The notes beneath the pieces are model-generated. The model saw only the letters and a list, made by a program, of their open reading frames with translations, did no database searches and had not been told where the DNA came from. A DNA stretch of 64,000 bases, taken from Sphingobacterium sp. UT-1RO-CII-1. Its GTDB lineage: Bacteria > Bacteroidota > Bacteroidia > Sphingobacteriales > Sphingobacteriaceae. Position numbers and translations under genes: made by a program. The stretch spans positions 485,568 through 549,567 of the forward strand of contig NZ_JAPPVJ010000003.1 of the NCBI RefSeq assembly GCF_026711005.1. The letters are read 5' to 3'. This document shows positions 18,051 through 27,594 of the stretch, piece by piece (position 1 is the first letter of the stretch; each line of letters begins with the position of its first letter).

Positions 18051-18140
18051 GTTCCTTAACAGAAGCTTAACTTTAAAATGGTATAAAAAATGTATACTTG
18101 CTAAGCTTTAGATCAGTAAAATAAATAAAGAAATAAAAAC

Positions 18141-18977
18141 ATGTCAGTACAAATTTCTGCTTCAGATGTAAACAAATTGCGTCAACAAACAGGCGCAGGT
18201 ATGATGGATTGTAAAAAAGCGCTAGTAGAAGCTAATGGAGACTTCGAAGCTGCTGTTGATTACTTACGTAAAAAAGGTGCTAAAGTAGCTGCAAGCCGTC
18301 AAGACCGTGAATCTAATGAAGGTGTTGTTATTGCTCAAGCTGCTGCTGATGGAAAATCAGGAGTTGTGGTTGAAGTAAACTGTGAAACGGACTTCGTAGC
18401 TAAAAATGCTGATTTCGTAGCTTTTGCTGAGAGAATTGCAAATATTGCTTTAGAAAACAAACCAGCTACACTAGACGAATTAAAAGCATTACAAATCGAT
18501 GGTAAAAACATCGCAGACGCTTTAATCGAACAAACAGGAGTTATTGGTGAGAAAATTGACGTTTCAAACTATGAAACTGTAAATGCAGAAAAAGTAGTAG
18601 CTTATATCCACGGAAACTACCGTTTAGGCGTTTTAGTAGGACTTTCAGCTGATACAGAAGGTGCTGACGAAGCAGGCAGAGACGTAGCTATGCAAATTGC
18701 AGCTATGAACCCGATCGCTATTGATAAAGACGGTGTAGATCAAACAACTATTGATCGTGAAATTGCTATTGCAAAAGAGCAAATTATCGCTGAAGGAAAA
18801 CCAGCTGAAATGGCAGAAAAAATTGCACAAGGTAAATTGAATAAATTCTTCAAAGATAACACCTTGTTAAATCAAGAGTTTGTTAAAGATTCTTCAAAAA
18901 ACATTTCACAATTCTTAGATTCAGTTTCTAAAGGATTAACGGTTACAGCATTCAAGCGTACTCAATTAGGTGGATAA
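18141..18977 (+). CDS. tsf: Elongation factor Ts
   Basis: The 278-residue protein opens with the EF-Ts signature LRQQTGAGMMDCKKAL and carries the second conserved motif EVNCETDFVAKN near 75-86. It is the nucleotide exchange factor that recharges EF-Tu with GTP. Length is typical of the family. It lies 175 bases behind rpsB after a folded intergenic segment, so it may be transcribed separately or at a reduced level by read-through. Confidence 0.98.
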   Translation: MSVQISASDVNKLRQQTGAGMMDCKKALVEANGDFEAAVDYLRKKGAKVAASRQDRESNEGVVIAQAAADGKSGVVVEVNCETDFVAKNADFVAFAERIANIALENKPATLDELKALQIDGKNIADALIEQTGVIGEKIDVSNYETVNAEKVVAYIHGNYRLGVLVGLSADTEGADEAGRDVAMQIAAMNPIAIDKDGVDQTTIDREIAIAKEQIIAEGKPAEMAEKIAQGKLNKFFKDNTLLNQEFVKDSSKNISQFLDSVSKGLTVTAFKRTQLGG

Positions 18978-19020
18978 TAACCTTAACTTTTGTGAACTAA
19001 TTCATCTTCACAAATAAATA

Positions 19021-19069
19021 ATATAATAAAAGCCTGTTCGTCTACTCGACAAACAGGCTTTTATTATAT
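19021..19069. terminator. Bidirectional terminator between tsf and the S9 peptidase gene
   Basis: A perfect 18-bp inverted repeat (19021-19038 with 19052-19069) with AAAA/TTTT flanks separates two converging genes and can serve both. Confidence 0.9.
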
Positions 19070-19095
19070 CCGGTTATATGTTAAAATATTACGAA

Positions 19096-21459
19096 TTACT
19101 TTTTTAAAGTATCTTCAAATAACCTGAATATACGTTTATATTCATCAGTCCAGCTTGATGGGTGTACAAAGCCATGGTCTTCGACCGGATATACAGCTAA
19201 ATCCCAATTATCTTTACCTAACTCTATAAAACGCTGGGTTAAACGCACAATATCCTGAAACTGTACATTCACATCTACCATCCCATGCAACATCAGTAAA
19301 TTTCCCTTCAAAGAATCTGCAAAATAGATTGGCGAACTTCGTTTATAAGCAATGGGGTCATCCACCGGAGTATTTAAAATATTAGACGTATAACCATGGT
19401 TATAGTGTGCCCAATCAGTAACAGATCTTAAAGCTGCTCCTGACCTGAAAACATCAGGTTCATTAAACAACGCCATCAACGTTATGAAACCACCATAAGA
19501 CCCTCCATAAATACCTACATTCTCAGGGTTTACATTATAGTTGTCAACCAGATACTGTACACCATCTACATGATCCGACAAATCTACTCCCCCCATGTGT
19601 CTATAAATTCCTGTACGATGATCCCTACCATAGCCCGAACTTGCTGTATAATCAATATCGATTACCGTATAGCCCAAATCTGCCAACATATTGTTAAACA
19701 TATACTCTCTAAAATATTGGCTCCACCAGAAGTGTACGTTTTGCAAATATCCTGCCCCATGCACAAACACAACAGCAGGTCTATTAGGATGCTGCTCTTT
19801 AGGTGTATATACCCGAGCATATACCTCATTACCGTGTCGGTTTTTAAAACTAATCATATCCGGCTTCCTCCAGGCATAACTATCAAATTCTGCTGTAGTC
19901 GACTTGGTGATCTGTAAGGCTTTGCTCCCTTTTTTATTTTCTTGCAAATAAAGCTCCCATGGTTTGTCCATATAGGAGTGGTTCACAGCCAACCATTTCT
20001 CATCAGGAGACAATAAAACTTCATTCCCACCTTTCAACTCTGTGAGCTGTTTCATCTCTCCGCCAGTTATAGGTAAAGTATAAAAGTGTTTTATCCCCGG
20101 ATGTTCTTTATTAGCTGTTATGTAAAAATATTTTTTATCAGCCGATAGCTGCACAGCTTGCACTTCCCAATTACCTTGTGTCAATTGTTTCTTACTTTCT
20201 GTCGATACATTATACGTATATAAATGTGAATAGCCGCTTGCCTCGCTTTGAAAGTAAAACTGATCATCATCAATCCAAGTAACATCGCGTCCAATGCCTG
20301 GCCCTGCCACCCACGCTTCATCACGTTGCCTGTCTATCAACGTCACATTACTTGTCGATGGATCCACTTTTAAAATCCAGAAATCTTTATTATCAAGAGA
20401 TTTTACAGTAACAACACCATCCTTCCCATTGCCGGACCATCTTACAGTTCCCCAATTCACATCCCTATTTTCATTCTTTTCGCTACGTTCTTTCAACTGT
20501 TCAGGATAATCTTTTAGATAATCTGGCAAATCTTTTATCCCGCTAATCTGATTTACATCCAATCTCATAGATGTATCGCGGTCTACAGAATATACAAACG
20601 ACTCGCTAGTCCCATACGTCGCTCCAACTTTTGTGCGGATAAGCATATTGCTTACATAGCCCGACTCTGTTACATATTCGGGCACTTCGGTTACTTTACC
20701 TCCACGATTACGATAATGTAACCGATAGCTAACATATTTGCCATCGGGGCTAATTGAAAGCCCTGACAACCCTGCATCTCCATAGTAGATGGGCTTAGGC
20801 ATTAGTTGCTCTTCTTTATCTGCCTGCGCTTCTTCTTTTTCCTTCTTCTTTTCTTTCAAAACGTCAAAAAGAGCCAATTGATCTTCCTCCAACCACAAAT
20901 CATGATCAGATGTTCGGTTATGTTTTGCTAATCCGCTTCTCGGATTAGCTCCACTTAGAAAATTTGTCAATTGCACGACAGCTCGCTTTTCTCCCTGCAA
21001 AAGAAATACATTACTCCCCCGCTGATAAACGATATCATTATTATTCAAAAAACCAATAGGTTGCTCCTGCTCTACAGTAGTGGTCAAACGCTCTGTTTTT
21101 CCATCTTTTATCGTATATAAATAAACATCTCCACGCTCAACAAATAAAGCCAACGACCTATCCTTGTTAAAAATAAAATTTTTCAACCCTTCTTCTCGTC
21201 TTTCATCAATGGAAGATAAAGCATATTTCTTCGTGTTTACGTCCAATTTATACACCTCACTTTTAGCCTTATTATCGGGGTTCCATTCAAAAAAAAGATA
21301 TCTACTATCTTTTGACCATAAATAATCTGTCGGTGGTGTTCCCATCCATTTCGGATCACGCATTATTTTTTCCACCGTTAAACTATCCAATGTTTGACCA
21401 CTAACACCAAGGACCAAACATGTTATAAAGCAAAAATTTAAAAAGATATTTTTCAGCAT
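19096..21459 (-). CDS. S9 family peptidase (dipeptidyl-peptidase IV/acylaminoacyl-peptidase type)
   Basis: The 787-residue secreted serine peptidase has a signal peptide (about 1-21), an N-terminal beta-propeller with repeated blade motifs (for example LSISPDGKYVSYRL) and a C-terminal alpha/beta-hydrolase domain from about 540. The catalytic triad can be counted: Ser654 in GGSYGGF, Asp729 in MVDVNV and His762 in EDHGF. It should trim oligopeptides in the periplasm; substrate preference at Pro is family knowledge and not visible. The gene stands alone and converges on tsf. Confidence 0.92.
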   Translation of the reverse strand: MLKNIFLNFCFITCLVLGVSGQTLDSLTVEKIMRDPKWMGTPPTDYLWSKDSRYLFFEWNPDNKAKSEVYKLDVNTKKYALSSIDERREEGLKNFIFNKDRSLALFVERGDVYLYTIKDGKTERLTTTVEQEQPIGFLNNNDIVYQRGSNVFLLQGEKRAVVQLTNFLSGANPRSGLAKHNRTSDHDLWLEEDQLALFDVLKEKKKEKEEAQADKEEQLMPKPIYYGDAGLSGLSISPDGKYVSYRLHYRNRGGKVTEVPEYVTESGYVSNMLIRTKVGATYGTSESFVYSVDRDTSMRLDVNQISGIKDLPDYLKDYPEQLKERSEKNENRDVNWGTVRWSGNGKDGVVTVKSLDNKDFWILKVDPSTSNVTLIDRQRDEAWVAGPGIGRDVTWIDDDQFYFQSEASGYSHLYTYNVSTESKKQLTQGNWEVQAVQLSADKKYFYITANKEHPGIKHFYTLPITGGEMKQLTELKGGNEVLLSPDEKWLAVNHSYMDKPWELYLQENKKGSKALQITKSTTAEFDSYAWRKPDMISFKNRHGNEVYARVYTPKEQHPNRPAVVFVHGAGYLQNVHFWWSQYFREYMFNNMLADLGYTVIDIDYTASSGYGRDHRTGIYRHMGGVDLSDHVDGVQYLVDNYNVNPENVGIYGGSYGGFITLMALFNEPDVFRSGAALRSVTDWAHYNHGYTSNILNTPVDDPIAYKRSSPIYFADSLKGNLLMLHGMVDVNVQFQDIVRLTQRFIELGKDNWDLAVYPVEDHGFVHPSSWTDEYKRIFRLFEDTLKK

Positions 21460-21603
21460 CGTTTATTGTTTGATGCTAATTTAGTTATTATTTAATGAAA
21501 TAATAGTGACAAACACTTATATAGGACAGACAAATATCTTAAACAAAAAACACCTTTTTTTCGGACTACATTTTGCGTATTTTGTTCATCATAAGAGCAG
21601 CTC

Positions 21604-22701
21604 ATGAAAGAAAGACAGATCAATAACAACTCCATTAATCAGATTATGCTGATTATTATCATCATACTGATCAGTATATTAGTATTTAAAAATTTGACCT
21701 ATTACCTACCCGGCTTTTTAGGTGCAATTACACTATACATATTATTTAGATCTTGGTATTTCAAGCTCACCGAACAGAAAAAATGGCGCAAAGGACTAAC
21801 TAGTATTTTATTTATTGTTTCTTCTGTTGTATTCATTGTATTACCCGTTTGGGCAATAATAGAATACATCGTATCTCAGATCACTGATTTTCTAGACAAC
21901 AAAGAGGAAATCGTCGAAAAGTTCAATACATTAAAGGCTTTTATGAGCGATAAGCCCTTTCTACAGGATATAGACCTTTCAGATGCTGCTTTACTGACTT
22001 TTGTGCAAAATTTAACACGATATGTTCCCAATATTCTAAATTCAGTAGCAGAAGTAGCCATTAATATTGTAGTTACTTTCTTTGTTCTTTTCTTTATGCA
22101 AGTTCATTCAAAAAAGATGGAAAAAGCGCTATATAGAGCTATTCCGTTTTCCAGAACGAGTAAAAAAGAAATTTGGGATGAGGTCAACATGATGGTTAGG
22201 TCCAATGCTATAGGAATTCCGATTTTAGGTTTTTTTCAAGGGCTAGTTGCCGTTTTAGGCTATTGGATCTTTGGCGTAGACAACTATATATTACTAGGTC
22301 TACTAACCGGTATATCATCCATTATCCCGATTGTCGGGACGATGGCGATTTATATCCCCATCTGCCTTATTACTTTAGCCCAAGGCGAAGTGGCTAATGC
22401 TCTTGCTCTTTTCGCCTACTGCTTTGTTATTGTCGGTGGAATTGATAATGTTTTGCGTTTCACGATCCTAAAAACTATCGGTGACGTTCCTCCTATGATT
22501 ACGGTATTTGGTGTACTACTCGGCTTAAAACTTTTTGGCATGTTGGGTTTAATATTTGGTCCATTGATATTATCCTCTATAGGTTTACTTATTAAAGTAT
22601 ATAGCCAAGAATATGGCAAAGGTTTCACACAAATGCAATCCATCAGGCGAAGTGTACGTGTGTCACAGCCTGATAAAAACACGCAGTTAAAAAAAAAATA
22701 A
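21604..22701 (+). CDS. AI-2E family membrane permease
   Basis: The 365-residue protein has about seven to eight membrane segments in the order known for the AI-2E transporter family (YdiK/PerM/TqsA): two near the N-terminus, one near 60-85, a long soluble stretch at 90-160, then the rest to about 330. The motifs GFFQGLVAVLGYWIFGV and PIVGTMAIYIP fit. Substrates in this family vary (autoinducer-2, or sodium/proton exchange in some members), so no substrate is assigned. It ends 50 bases before the DNA-repair pair on the same strand and could be co-transcribed with it, although function gives no reason for it. Confidence 0.85.
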   Translation: MKERQINNNSINQIMLIIIIILISILVFKNLTYYLPGFLGAITLYILFRSWYFKLTEQKKWRKGLTSILFIVSSVVFIVLPVWAIIEYIVSQITDFLDNKEEIVEKFNTLKAFMSDKPFLQDIDLSDAALLTFVQNLTRYVPNILNSVAEVAINIVVTFFVLFFMQVHSKKMEKALYRAIPFSRTSKKEIWDEVNMMVRSNAIGIPILGFFQGLVAVLGYWIFGVDNYILLGLLTGISSIIPIVGTMAIYIPICLITLAQGEVANALALFAYCFVIVGGIDNVLRFTILKTIGDVPPMITVFGVLLGLKLFGMLGLIFGPLILSSIGLLIKVYSQEYGKGFTQMQSIRRSVRVSQPDKNTQLKKK

Positions 22702-22751
22702 GTCAGCAAGATTTGGATTTTTATTATAAAAAAAGAAAACCATCTTTGTTT

Positions 22752-23615
22752 ATGGATTCAGAACAAGACCTTCTTAATTATAAACGCGTGGCGGCAGCAA
22801 TTGAATTCGTTCAAGGACATTTTAAAGAACAACCGCCATTGGCAGCGATTGCGGAGCATGTACACCTTAGTGCAGATCATTTTCAACGTTTGTTTCAAGA
22901 CTGGGCCGGCACAAGCCCTAAAAAATTCTTGCAATACACCAGTCTACAGTATGCCAAAGAAGTACTTATCCAACGAAACGCTAACTTATCCGAAGCTACT
23001 TTCTTAACAGGATTATCCAGCAGCAGCAGATTACACGATCTATTTGTCAAAATAGAAGCTATGACTCCAGCAGAATATCAACACGGGGGACGAAATCTAC
23101 AAATAGATTATAGCATATATCCTAGCCTCTTCGGCAACATACTTATAGCATCAACAACAAAGGGCGTCTGTTCACTCACATTCGAAGATACCGAAGAAGG
23201 TAGTATCGAGTATCTACACAAACTGTACCCTCAAGCCAAATTTAAAAACGCAGTTAGTCCGTTTCATTTGCAAGCACTTTCTTTTTTTCAAAAAGATTGG
23301 AACACTATACAAGAAGTAAAATTACATCTTCGTGGTACAGATTTTCAGATTAAAGTGTGGGAAGCTTTATTAAAAATACCATTTCAAAAACTAAGCTCCT
23401 ATCAACAACTTGCCTGTTCTATAGGTCGCGAAAAATCTTCAAGACCAGTAGGAAATGCTATAGGTGCCAACCCGATCGCATTTATTATCCCTTGCCATAG
23501 GGTTATACAAACCTCAGGCTTATTAGGTGGTTACAGGTGGGGGTTAACCCGAAAGAAAGCACTTATTGCTTGGGAAACCGCACAACACAGTAGAAAAGAT
23601 GATGGAACTGTTTGA
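22752..23615 (+). CDS. AraC-type HTH / O6-methylguanine-DNA methyltransferase
   Basis: The 287-residue protein combines an AraC-type DNA-binding domain (about 10-105) with a methyltransferase domain (about 115-285). The methyl-acceptor Cys lies at about 248 in IPCHRV, followed by GGYRWGLTRK. It removes methyl groups from O6-methylguanine in a suicide reaction. It lacks the N-terminal Ada domain with its four-Cys zinc site, so it cannot sense phosphotriester methylation as full-length Ada does. I chose ATG at 22752 over an upstream TTG at 22713, because that extension is only KK-rich linker and falls in an AT-rich tail. Its end overlaps the alkB start by 17 bases, indicating a repair operon. 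Confidence 0.9.
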   Translation: MDSEQDLLNYKRVAAAIEFVQGHFKEQPPLAAIAEHVHLSADHFQRLFQDWAGTSPKKFLQYTSLQYAKEVLIQRNANLSEATFLTGLSSSSRLHDLFVKIEAMTPAEYQHGGRNLQIDYSIYPSLFGNILIASTTKGVCSLTFEDTEEGSIEYLHKLYPQAKFKNAVSPFHLQALSFFQKDWNTIQEVKLHLRGTDFQIKVWEALLKIPFQKLSSYQQLACSIGREKSSRPVGNAIGANPIAFIIPCHRVIQTSGLLGGYRWGLTRKKALIAWETAQHSRKDDGTV

Positions 23616-24216
23616 TCAAGATAGCAATCCAAATAATAATATACTCCCTTACGGTGGAACTGTTTACTATTACGGCAAGCTATTTCCTAAAATAGAAGCT
23701 GACAATTTCTTCCAAATACTTTTGGATGAACTACTCTGGCAACAAGATCAGGCTGTTATTTTCGGCAAGCATATATACACCAAACGAAAAGTTGCCTGGT
23801 ATGCCGACCAACCATTTACCTACACATATTCGGGTATAGAAAAGACAGCGATGCCGTGGCACCCACAATTACTGCAAATAAAAGCTTATGTTGAAGCTGA
23901 AACCAAAGAAACCTTTAACTCCTGTCTCTGCAATTTATATCACAATGGAACGGAAGGTATGGCTTGGCATAGTGACGCAGAAAAAGACCTTAAAAAACAT
24001 GGGGCAATAGCATCGTTAACGTTGGGAGCACAACGTAAATTTGGATTTAAGCACAAAACAACCAAAGAAACTATTTATCTATACTTAGAGCATGGCAGTT
24101 TACTCATCATGAAAGATGATACACAAGACAATTGGCTACATCGATTGCCTCCTACTTTAAAAGTAAGTTTACCGCGGATAAACCTAACTTTTAGAAAGAT
24201 AGATAAAAGCTCATAA
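23599..24216 (+). CDS. alkB: AlkB-like Fe(II)/2-oxoglutarate DNA repair dioxygenase
   Basis: The 205-residue protein has the AlkB core: the iron-binding HSD in GMAWHSDAEKD, a distal His in WLHRLP and the 2-oxoglutarate-binding RINLTFRK. It oxidatively removes 1-methyladenine and 3-methylcytosine lesions. Start: ATG at 23599, directly after AAAAG and overlapping the preceding methyltransferase gene; a second ATG follows at 23602. An earlier TTG at 23566 would add residues with no homology and is unlikely. The overlap with the AraC/methyltransferase gene links direct demethylation of O6-guanine and N1/N3 bases in one transcript. Confidence 0.92.
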   Translation: MMELFDQDSNPNNNILPYGGTVYYYGKLFPKIEADNFFQILLDELLWQQDQAVIFGKHIYTKRKVAWYADQPFTYTYSGIEKTAMPWHPQLLQIKAYVEAETKETFNSCLCNLYHNGTEGMAWHSDAEKDLKKHGAIASLTLGAQRKFGFKHKTTKETIYLYLEHGSLLIMKDDTQDNWLHRLPPTLKVSLPRINLTFRKIDKSS

Positions 24217-24421
24217 TCAGACAATTGTCATAAATATTGATGAATTGTTTGTTTAAAATCATCTTCCCCCTCCAAAACCCTTGCAAGCAGATTTCCTACT
24301 ATTTATTTAGTTAACTTGCTTAAAACAGAAGTCATTATCAAAGTAGATCGACTTTGTTACAGGGAAAAAAGAAGGCTTTAGAAAGAATAAAAGCTATTCC
24401 ACAAACTCATACAATAAATTT

Positions 24422-25171
24422 ATGCACATGAAACAATTAGAAGATAAGGTAGCCATTATTACTGGAGGAGCATCCGGCATTGGTAAAGCGATCACTGAAC
24501 TATTTGTCAAAGCAGGAGCAAATGTAGTTGTTGCAGATCTTAATGAAAAACTCGGTCAACAACTTGTAAATACTATTGGTGAAGGAAATGTTGTATTTAT
24601 TAAAGCTGACGCATCATCGGTCGATGATAATCGAAAAATAGTTGAAACAGCTATTGAGAACTTCGGAGCACTGCACATAGCGGTCAACAACGCAGGTATA
24701 GGTGGTGCTGCGGCTCCGGTGGGCGAGTATGATATCGCAAATTGGAAACAAGTAATTGACATTAACTTAAACGGTGTTTTTTATGGAATGCATGCCCAGC
24801 TTCCCGAAATAGAAAAAGTAGGAGGTTCCATTATTAATATGGCTTCTATACTTGGAGCTGTAGGTTTTGCAAATTCTGCGGCTTATTCAGCTGCCAAACA
24901 CGGTGTGGTGGGACTCACAAAATCTGCAGCATGGGAATATGGCACAAAGGGTGTTAGAATCAATGCGGTTGGGCCTGGTTTTATTTCAACGCCCTTAGTA
25001 GATCAAGCCATGGATCAACAAACTCAAGATTATCTAGCAGCTCAACATGCTATGCAAAGGCTTGGTAAAGCTGAAGAAGTTGCAGAGCTCGTACTTTGGC
25101 TTGCCTCTGATAAATCAAGTTTTATTACGGGTTCCTACTACCCTGTAGATGGGGGCTATTTAGCAAAGTAA
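24422..25171 (+). CDS. Short-chain dehydrogenase/reductase (SDR)
   Basis: The 249-residue protein is a classical SDR. The cofactor loop TGGASGIGKA starts near residue 14, NNAG follows near 90, and the catalytic Tyr and Lys are in YSAAKHG at about 160. The sequence after the second strand (VVADLNEK) has an Asp that usually selects NAD(H) over NADP(H). Substrate cannot be deduced; the best guess is a secondary alcohol or ketone. Two in-frame ATGs (24422 and 24428) are possible starts. It stands alone, followed by a perfect palindromic hairpin and converging with folC. Confidence 0.9.
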   Translation: MHMKQLEDKVAIITGGASGIGKAITELFVKAGANVVVADLNEKLGQQLVNTIGEGNVVFIKADASSVDDNRKIVETAIENFGALHIAVNNAGIGGAAAPVGEYDIANWKQVIDINLNGVFYGMHAQLPEIEKVGGSIINMASILGAVGFANSAAYSAAKHGVVGLTKSAAWEYGTKGVRINAVGPGFISTPLVDQAMDQQTQDYLAAQHAMQRLGKAEEVAELVLWLASDKSSFITGSYYPVDGGYLAK

Positions 25172-25175
25172 TAAC

Positions 25176-25225
25176 ATATCTTAACAAAATCGCACTTCTA
25201 TAGAAGTGCGATTTTGTTAAGATAT
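25176..25225. terminator. Perfect 50-base palindrome between SDR gene and folC
   Basis: Bases 25176-25200 are the exact reverse complement of 25201-25225, with no spacer. The A-rich outer and GC-containing inner parts look like a bidirectional terminator serving the converging SDR and folC genes. Confidence 0.85.
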
Positions 25226-25264
25226 ACCTCTATAAGAAAGGTTTACGCTAGGAAGCGTATCCAA

Positions 25265-26566
25265 TTATTTAAAAAAATGCAATGCTTCTGCGACAACAAA
25301 GTTGCTTCCACCGATAAAAATCATATCCTGCTCGCTATAAGCTGCTTTCGCAGCGCTAATAGCTTCCCCTACATCTCCATAATCAACGCCTTTCAATCCG
25401 TATCTTTCAGCGGCAGCCTTCAATTCTTTAGCAGGCATAGCCCTTGGCATAGACGGGCTACAAAAATAATACATACCAGAACTAGGCAACAATGGTAGCA
25501 TGTGGCTAAGATCTTTATCCCGCATTGCTCCCAAAACAATATGCAATTGTTTATAGCTTATACTTGCTAAGTTTTCAACCACTTCTCGAATGCCATCTTC
25601 ATTATGTCCTGTATCACAAATGATATAAGGGTTTTCAGATAAGACCTGCCAACGTCCTTGCAACCCTGTGTTAAGGCGGACATCCCTTAAGCCTAGATTT
25701 ACAGCTTCATCATATACTTTCCAACCTTGGTTTCGTAATTCGTCTATAGCCGTTAAAACACCTAATACATTTTTTCTTTGATACAAACCTGATAACCCTA
25801 CGTAGTAAGTTTTTATGGCATTATCTATCTTCTTCTTTACATCTAAAGTCAAACCTTCAGAAACTCGTTTATAGGCTACTACTTCCAATTCATCTGCTGC
25901 TACACGCAACGGGCTTTTCATTTCATTAGACTTATCTTCAAAGACTTGAAAAATAAGATTATCTCTTTCCGATAAAACGACTGGCTTTTCCTTTTTTATA
26001 ATACCTGCTTTTTCACGTGCAATCTCTTCCAAAGTATTTCCAAGCAGATCAATATGATCTAGTCCAATATTCGTTATTAAAGATAGTTCGGGATTTATAA
26101 TATTGGTGCTATCCAGCCGCCCTCCTAAGCCTACTTCTACTATAGCAATATCTACCTGTTCTTTAGCAAAATGATCAAATGCCATTGCAACAGTCACCTC
26201 AAAAAAAGAAGGGCATATTTCTTCTATATCATTTTTATAACGTTTGACGAATGCAATTACTTCTCCTTCGGAAATCATCTCTCCATTTACACGGATACGC
26301 TCTCTAAAATCCAGCAGATGAGGCGAAGTATATAAGCCTGTCTTATAACCGGCTTTAGCTAATATGGAAGCTAGCATATGCGAACTAGAACCTTTACCAT
26401 TAGTTCCAGCTATATGAATTGACTTAAACTTGTTCTGTGGATTGTCTAACAAATTACACAGGCGTAAGGTATTACCTATGTCCTTTTTAATGGCTGTTGC
26501 GCCATCACGCGTAAACATGGGTAATCTTGCAAAAAGATACTCAATTACGTCTGAATATGTTTCCAT
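25265..26566 (-). CDS. folC: Dihydrofolate synthase / folylpolyglutamate synthase
   Basis: The 433-residue protein is a Mur-ligase-like enzyme. Its ATP loop is AGTNGKGSSSHML and its Mg-binding region VGLGGRLDSTN. The C-terminal domain carries DTGHNEDGIREV. It adds glutamate to dihydropteroate and to folates. The gene lies at the downstream end of the Exb/SPOR operon, 151 bases behind the TonB-like gene, in the same direction. No terminator or exact promoter box was seen in the gap, so it may be co-transcribed. Confidence 0.95.
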   Translation of the reverse strand: METYSDVIEYLFARLPMFTRDGATAIKKDIGNTLRLCNLLDNPQNKFKSIHIAGTNGKGSSSHMLASILAKAGYKTGLYTSPHLLDFRERIRVNGEMISEGEVIAFVKRYKNDIEEICPSFFEVTVAMAFDHFAKEQVDIAIVEVGLGGRLDSTNIINPELSLITNIGLDHIDLLGNTLEEIAREKAGIIKKEKPVVLSERDNLIFQVFEDKSNEMKSPLRVAADELEVVAYKRVSEGLTLDVKKKIDNAIKTYYVGLSGLYQRKNVLGVLTAIDELRNQGWKVYDEAVNLGLRDVRLNTGLQGRWQVLSENPYIICDTGHNEDGIREVVENLASISYKQLHIVLGAMRDKDLSHMLPLLPSSGMYYFCSPSMPRAMPAKELKAAAERYGLKGVDYGDVGEAISAAKAAYSEQDMIFIGGSNFVVAEALHFFK

Positions 26567-26717
26567 GAAAAAAAGAAATTACACACAATAGAACCCTAAT
26601 TTACGACTGACTCTAGTCATATTTACATTTAAAAAACACACAGGCTAGACACAGCGTAAATACAATCCTACCACATAAAAATATGAAGACCTCAGTTCGC
26701 AAAAGTTTAGCATTCGG

Positions 26718-27539
26718 CTACCTTAATTTAAAATTAAACACCACCACACCACTTTGCGAATCAGGGGCATTGGGTAATTGATTTAGGCGAGATCCCATTA
26801 CTGCGCGCTCGCACTTTTCCAATAAAGCTCTACTGGAAATCGTTGTCCCCCGTACACCCGCTCTTGCATAAGTTATAACTCCATTCTTATTCACTTTAAA
26901 TTCAACAGCGACTCTTCCCGCCTGCTGTCCATCATCCTGAATACTGGGGCGTACTTCAAAGCGACGATTTGCGATGGTTAACATCATATCACCATCACCT
27001 GATCCACCTTCACCGTAATTACTTGCCAAAGGATCACCAAGGGCACTTCCTTGATTTCCGGCTACATTGCCTGTACCATCACCGGTTCCCGTTGAATTAT
27101 TCTTCTTACCCTTATATAAAGCGTTGGGATTTACGGCAGGTTTTGCTTCTTTTTTCTCAACGGTAGCTACATCTGCATTTGCAGTAACCGGTTTTTCTTT
27201 TTTAGGTATTGCAGGTGCATCTTCTACATCTTGCGTAACGACAGACTTATCGGCAATCTGCTGCGAAGGTGTAGGCACCGGCGTTTCAGTAGGGTCTATC
27301 TTATCTGGGCGTACATTATTGGCCTCTTCATCCATAGATGGCTCGTCTACACTCATATAATCATCGCCCATTCCCTCTTCTGCAGTTCCATAATTGACGA
27401 TGATTCCGCCCATCCCATATCGAGGCATTTCACTACCAAATACAATAAAAAACCCGATCAGCACCAATAAGCCCATCACTGCAGCTGATAAACCCAGTGC
27501 CTTCGGTAAATTATTTTCCTCTTGTCCTTGATAATACAT
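26718..27539 (-). CDS. TonB/TolA-like energy transducer
   Basis: The 273-residue protein has one N-terminal membrane helix (about 15-36), an acidic and Pro-rich periplasmic linker (about 50-180, with PTETPVPTPSQ and KPAVNPN) and a TonB C-terminal-like domain at about 195-273 (VAVEFKVNKNGVITYARAGV). With ExbD and ExbB directly upstream it should carry proton-motive energy to an outer-membrane partner. The linker is poor in the Lys-Pro repeats of classical TonB and resembles TolA only in length, so either role is open. Confidence 0.85.
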   Translation of the reverse strand: MYYQGQEENNLPKALGLSAAVMGLLVLIGFFIVFGSEMPRYGMGGIIVNYGTAEEGMGDDYMSVDEPSMDEEANNVRPDKIDPTETPVPTPSQQIADKSVVTQDVEDAPAIPKKEKPVTANADVATVEKKEAKPAVNPNALYKGKKNNSTGTGDGTGNVAGNQGSALGDPLASNYGEGGSGDGDMMLTIANRRFEVRPSIQDDGQQAGRVAVEFKVNKNGVITYARAGVRGTTISSRALLEKCERAVMGSRLNQLPNAPDSQSGVVVFNFKLR

Positions 27540-27594
27540 ATAAATACTTTTTCTTAGTTTAAAGCTTTCCTATTTTTTACTAGAAAATTTGAAA

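Noticed and set aside
22713..22751. TTG start for the AraC/methyltransferase gene
   Set aside because: Adds thirteen residues of AT-rich, lysine-rich sequence without homology; ATG at 22752 is sufficient.
23566..23598. TTG start for alkB
   Set aside because: The added residues come from the preceding gene's other frame; ATG at 23599 matches AlkB start.
27067..27360. Plus-strand open frame of 97 codons opposite the TonB-like gene
   Set aside because: It is a mirror of the Pro/Glu-rich linker in the opposite strand and has no start context or homology.
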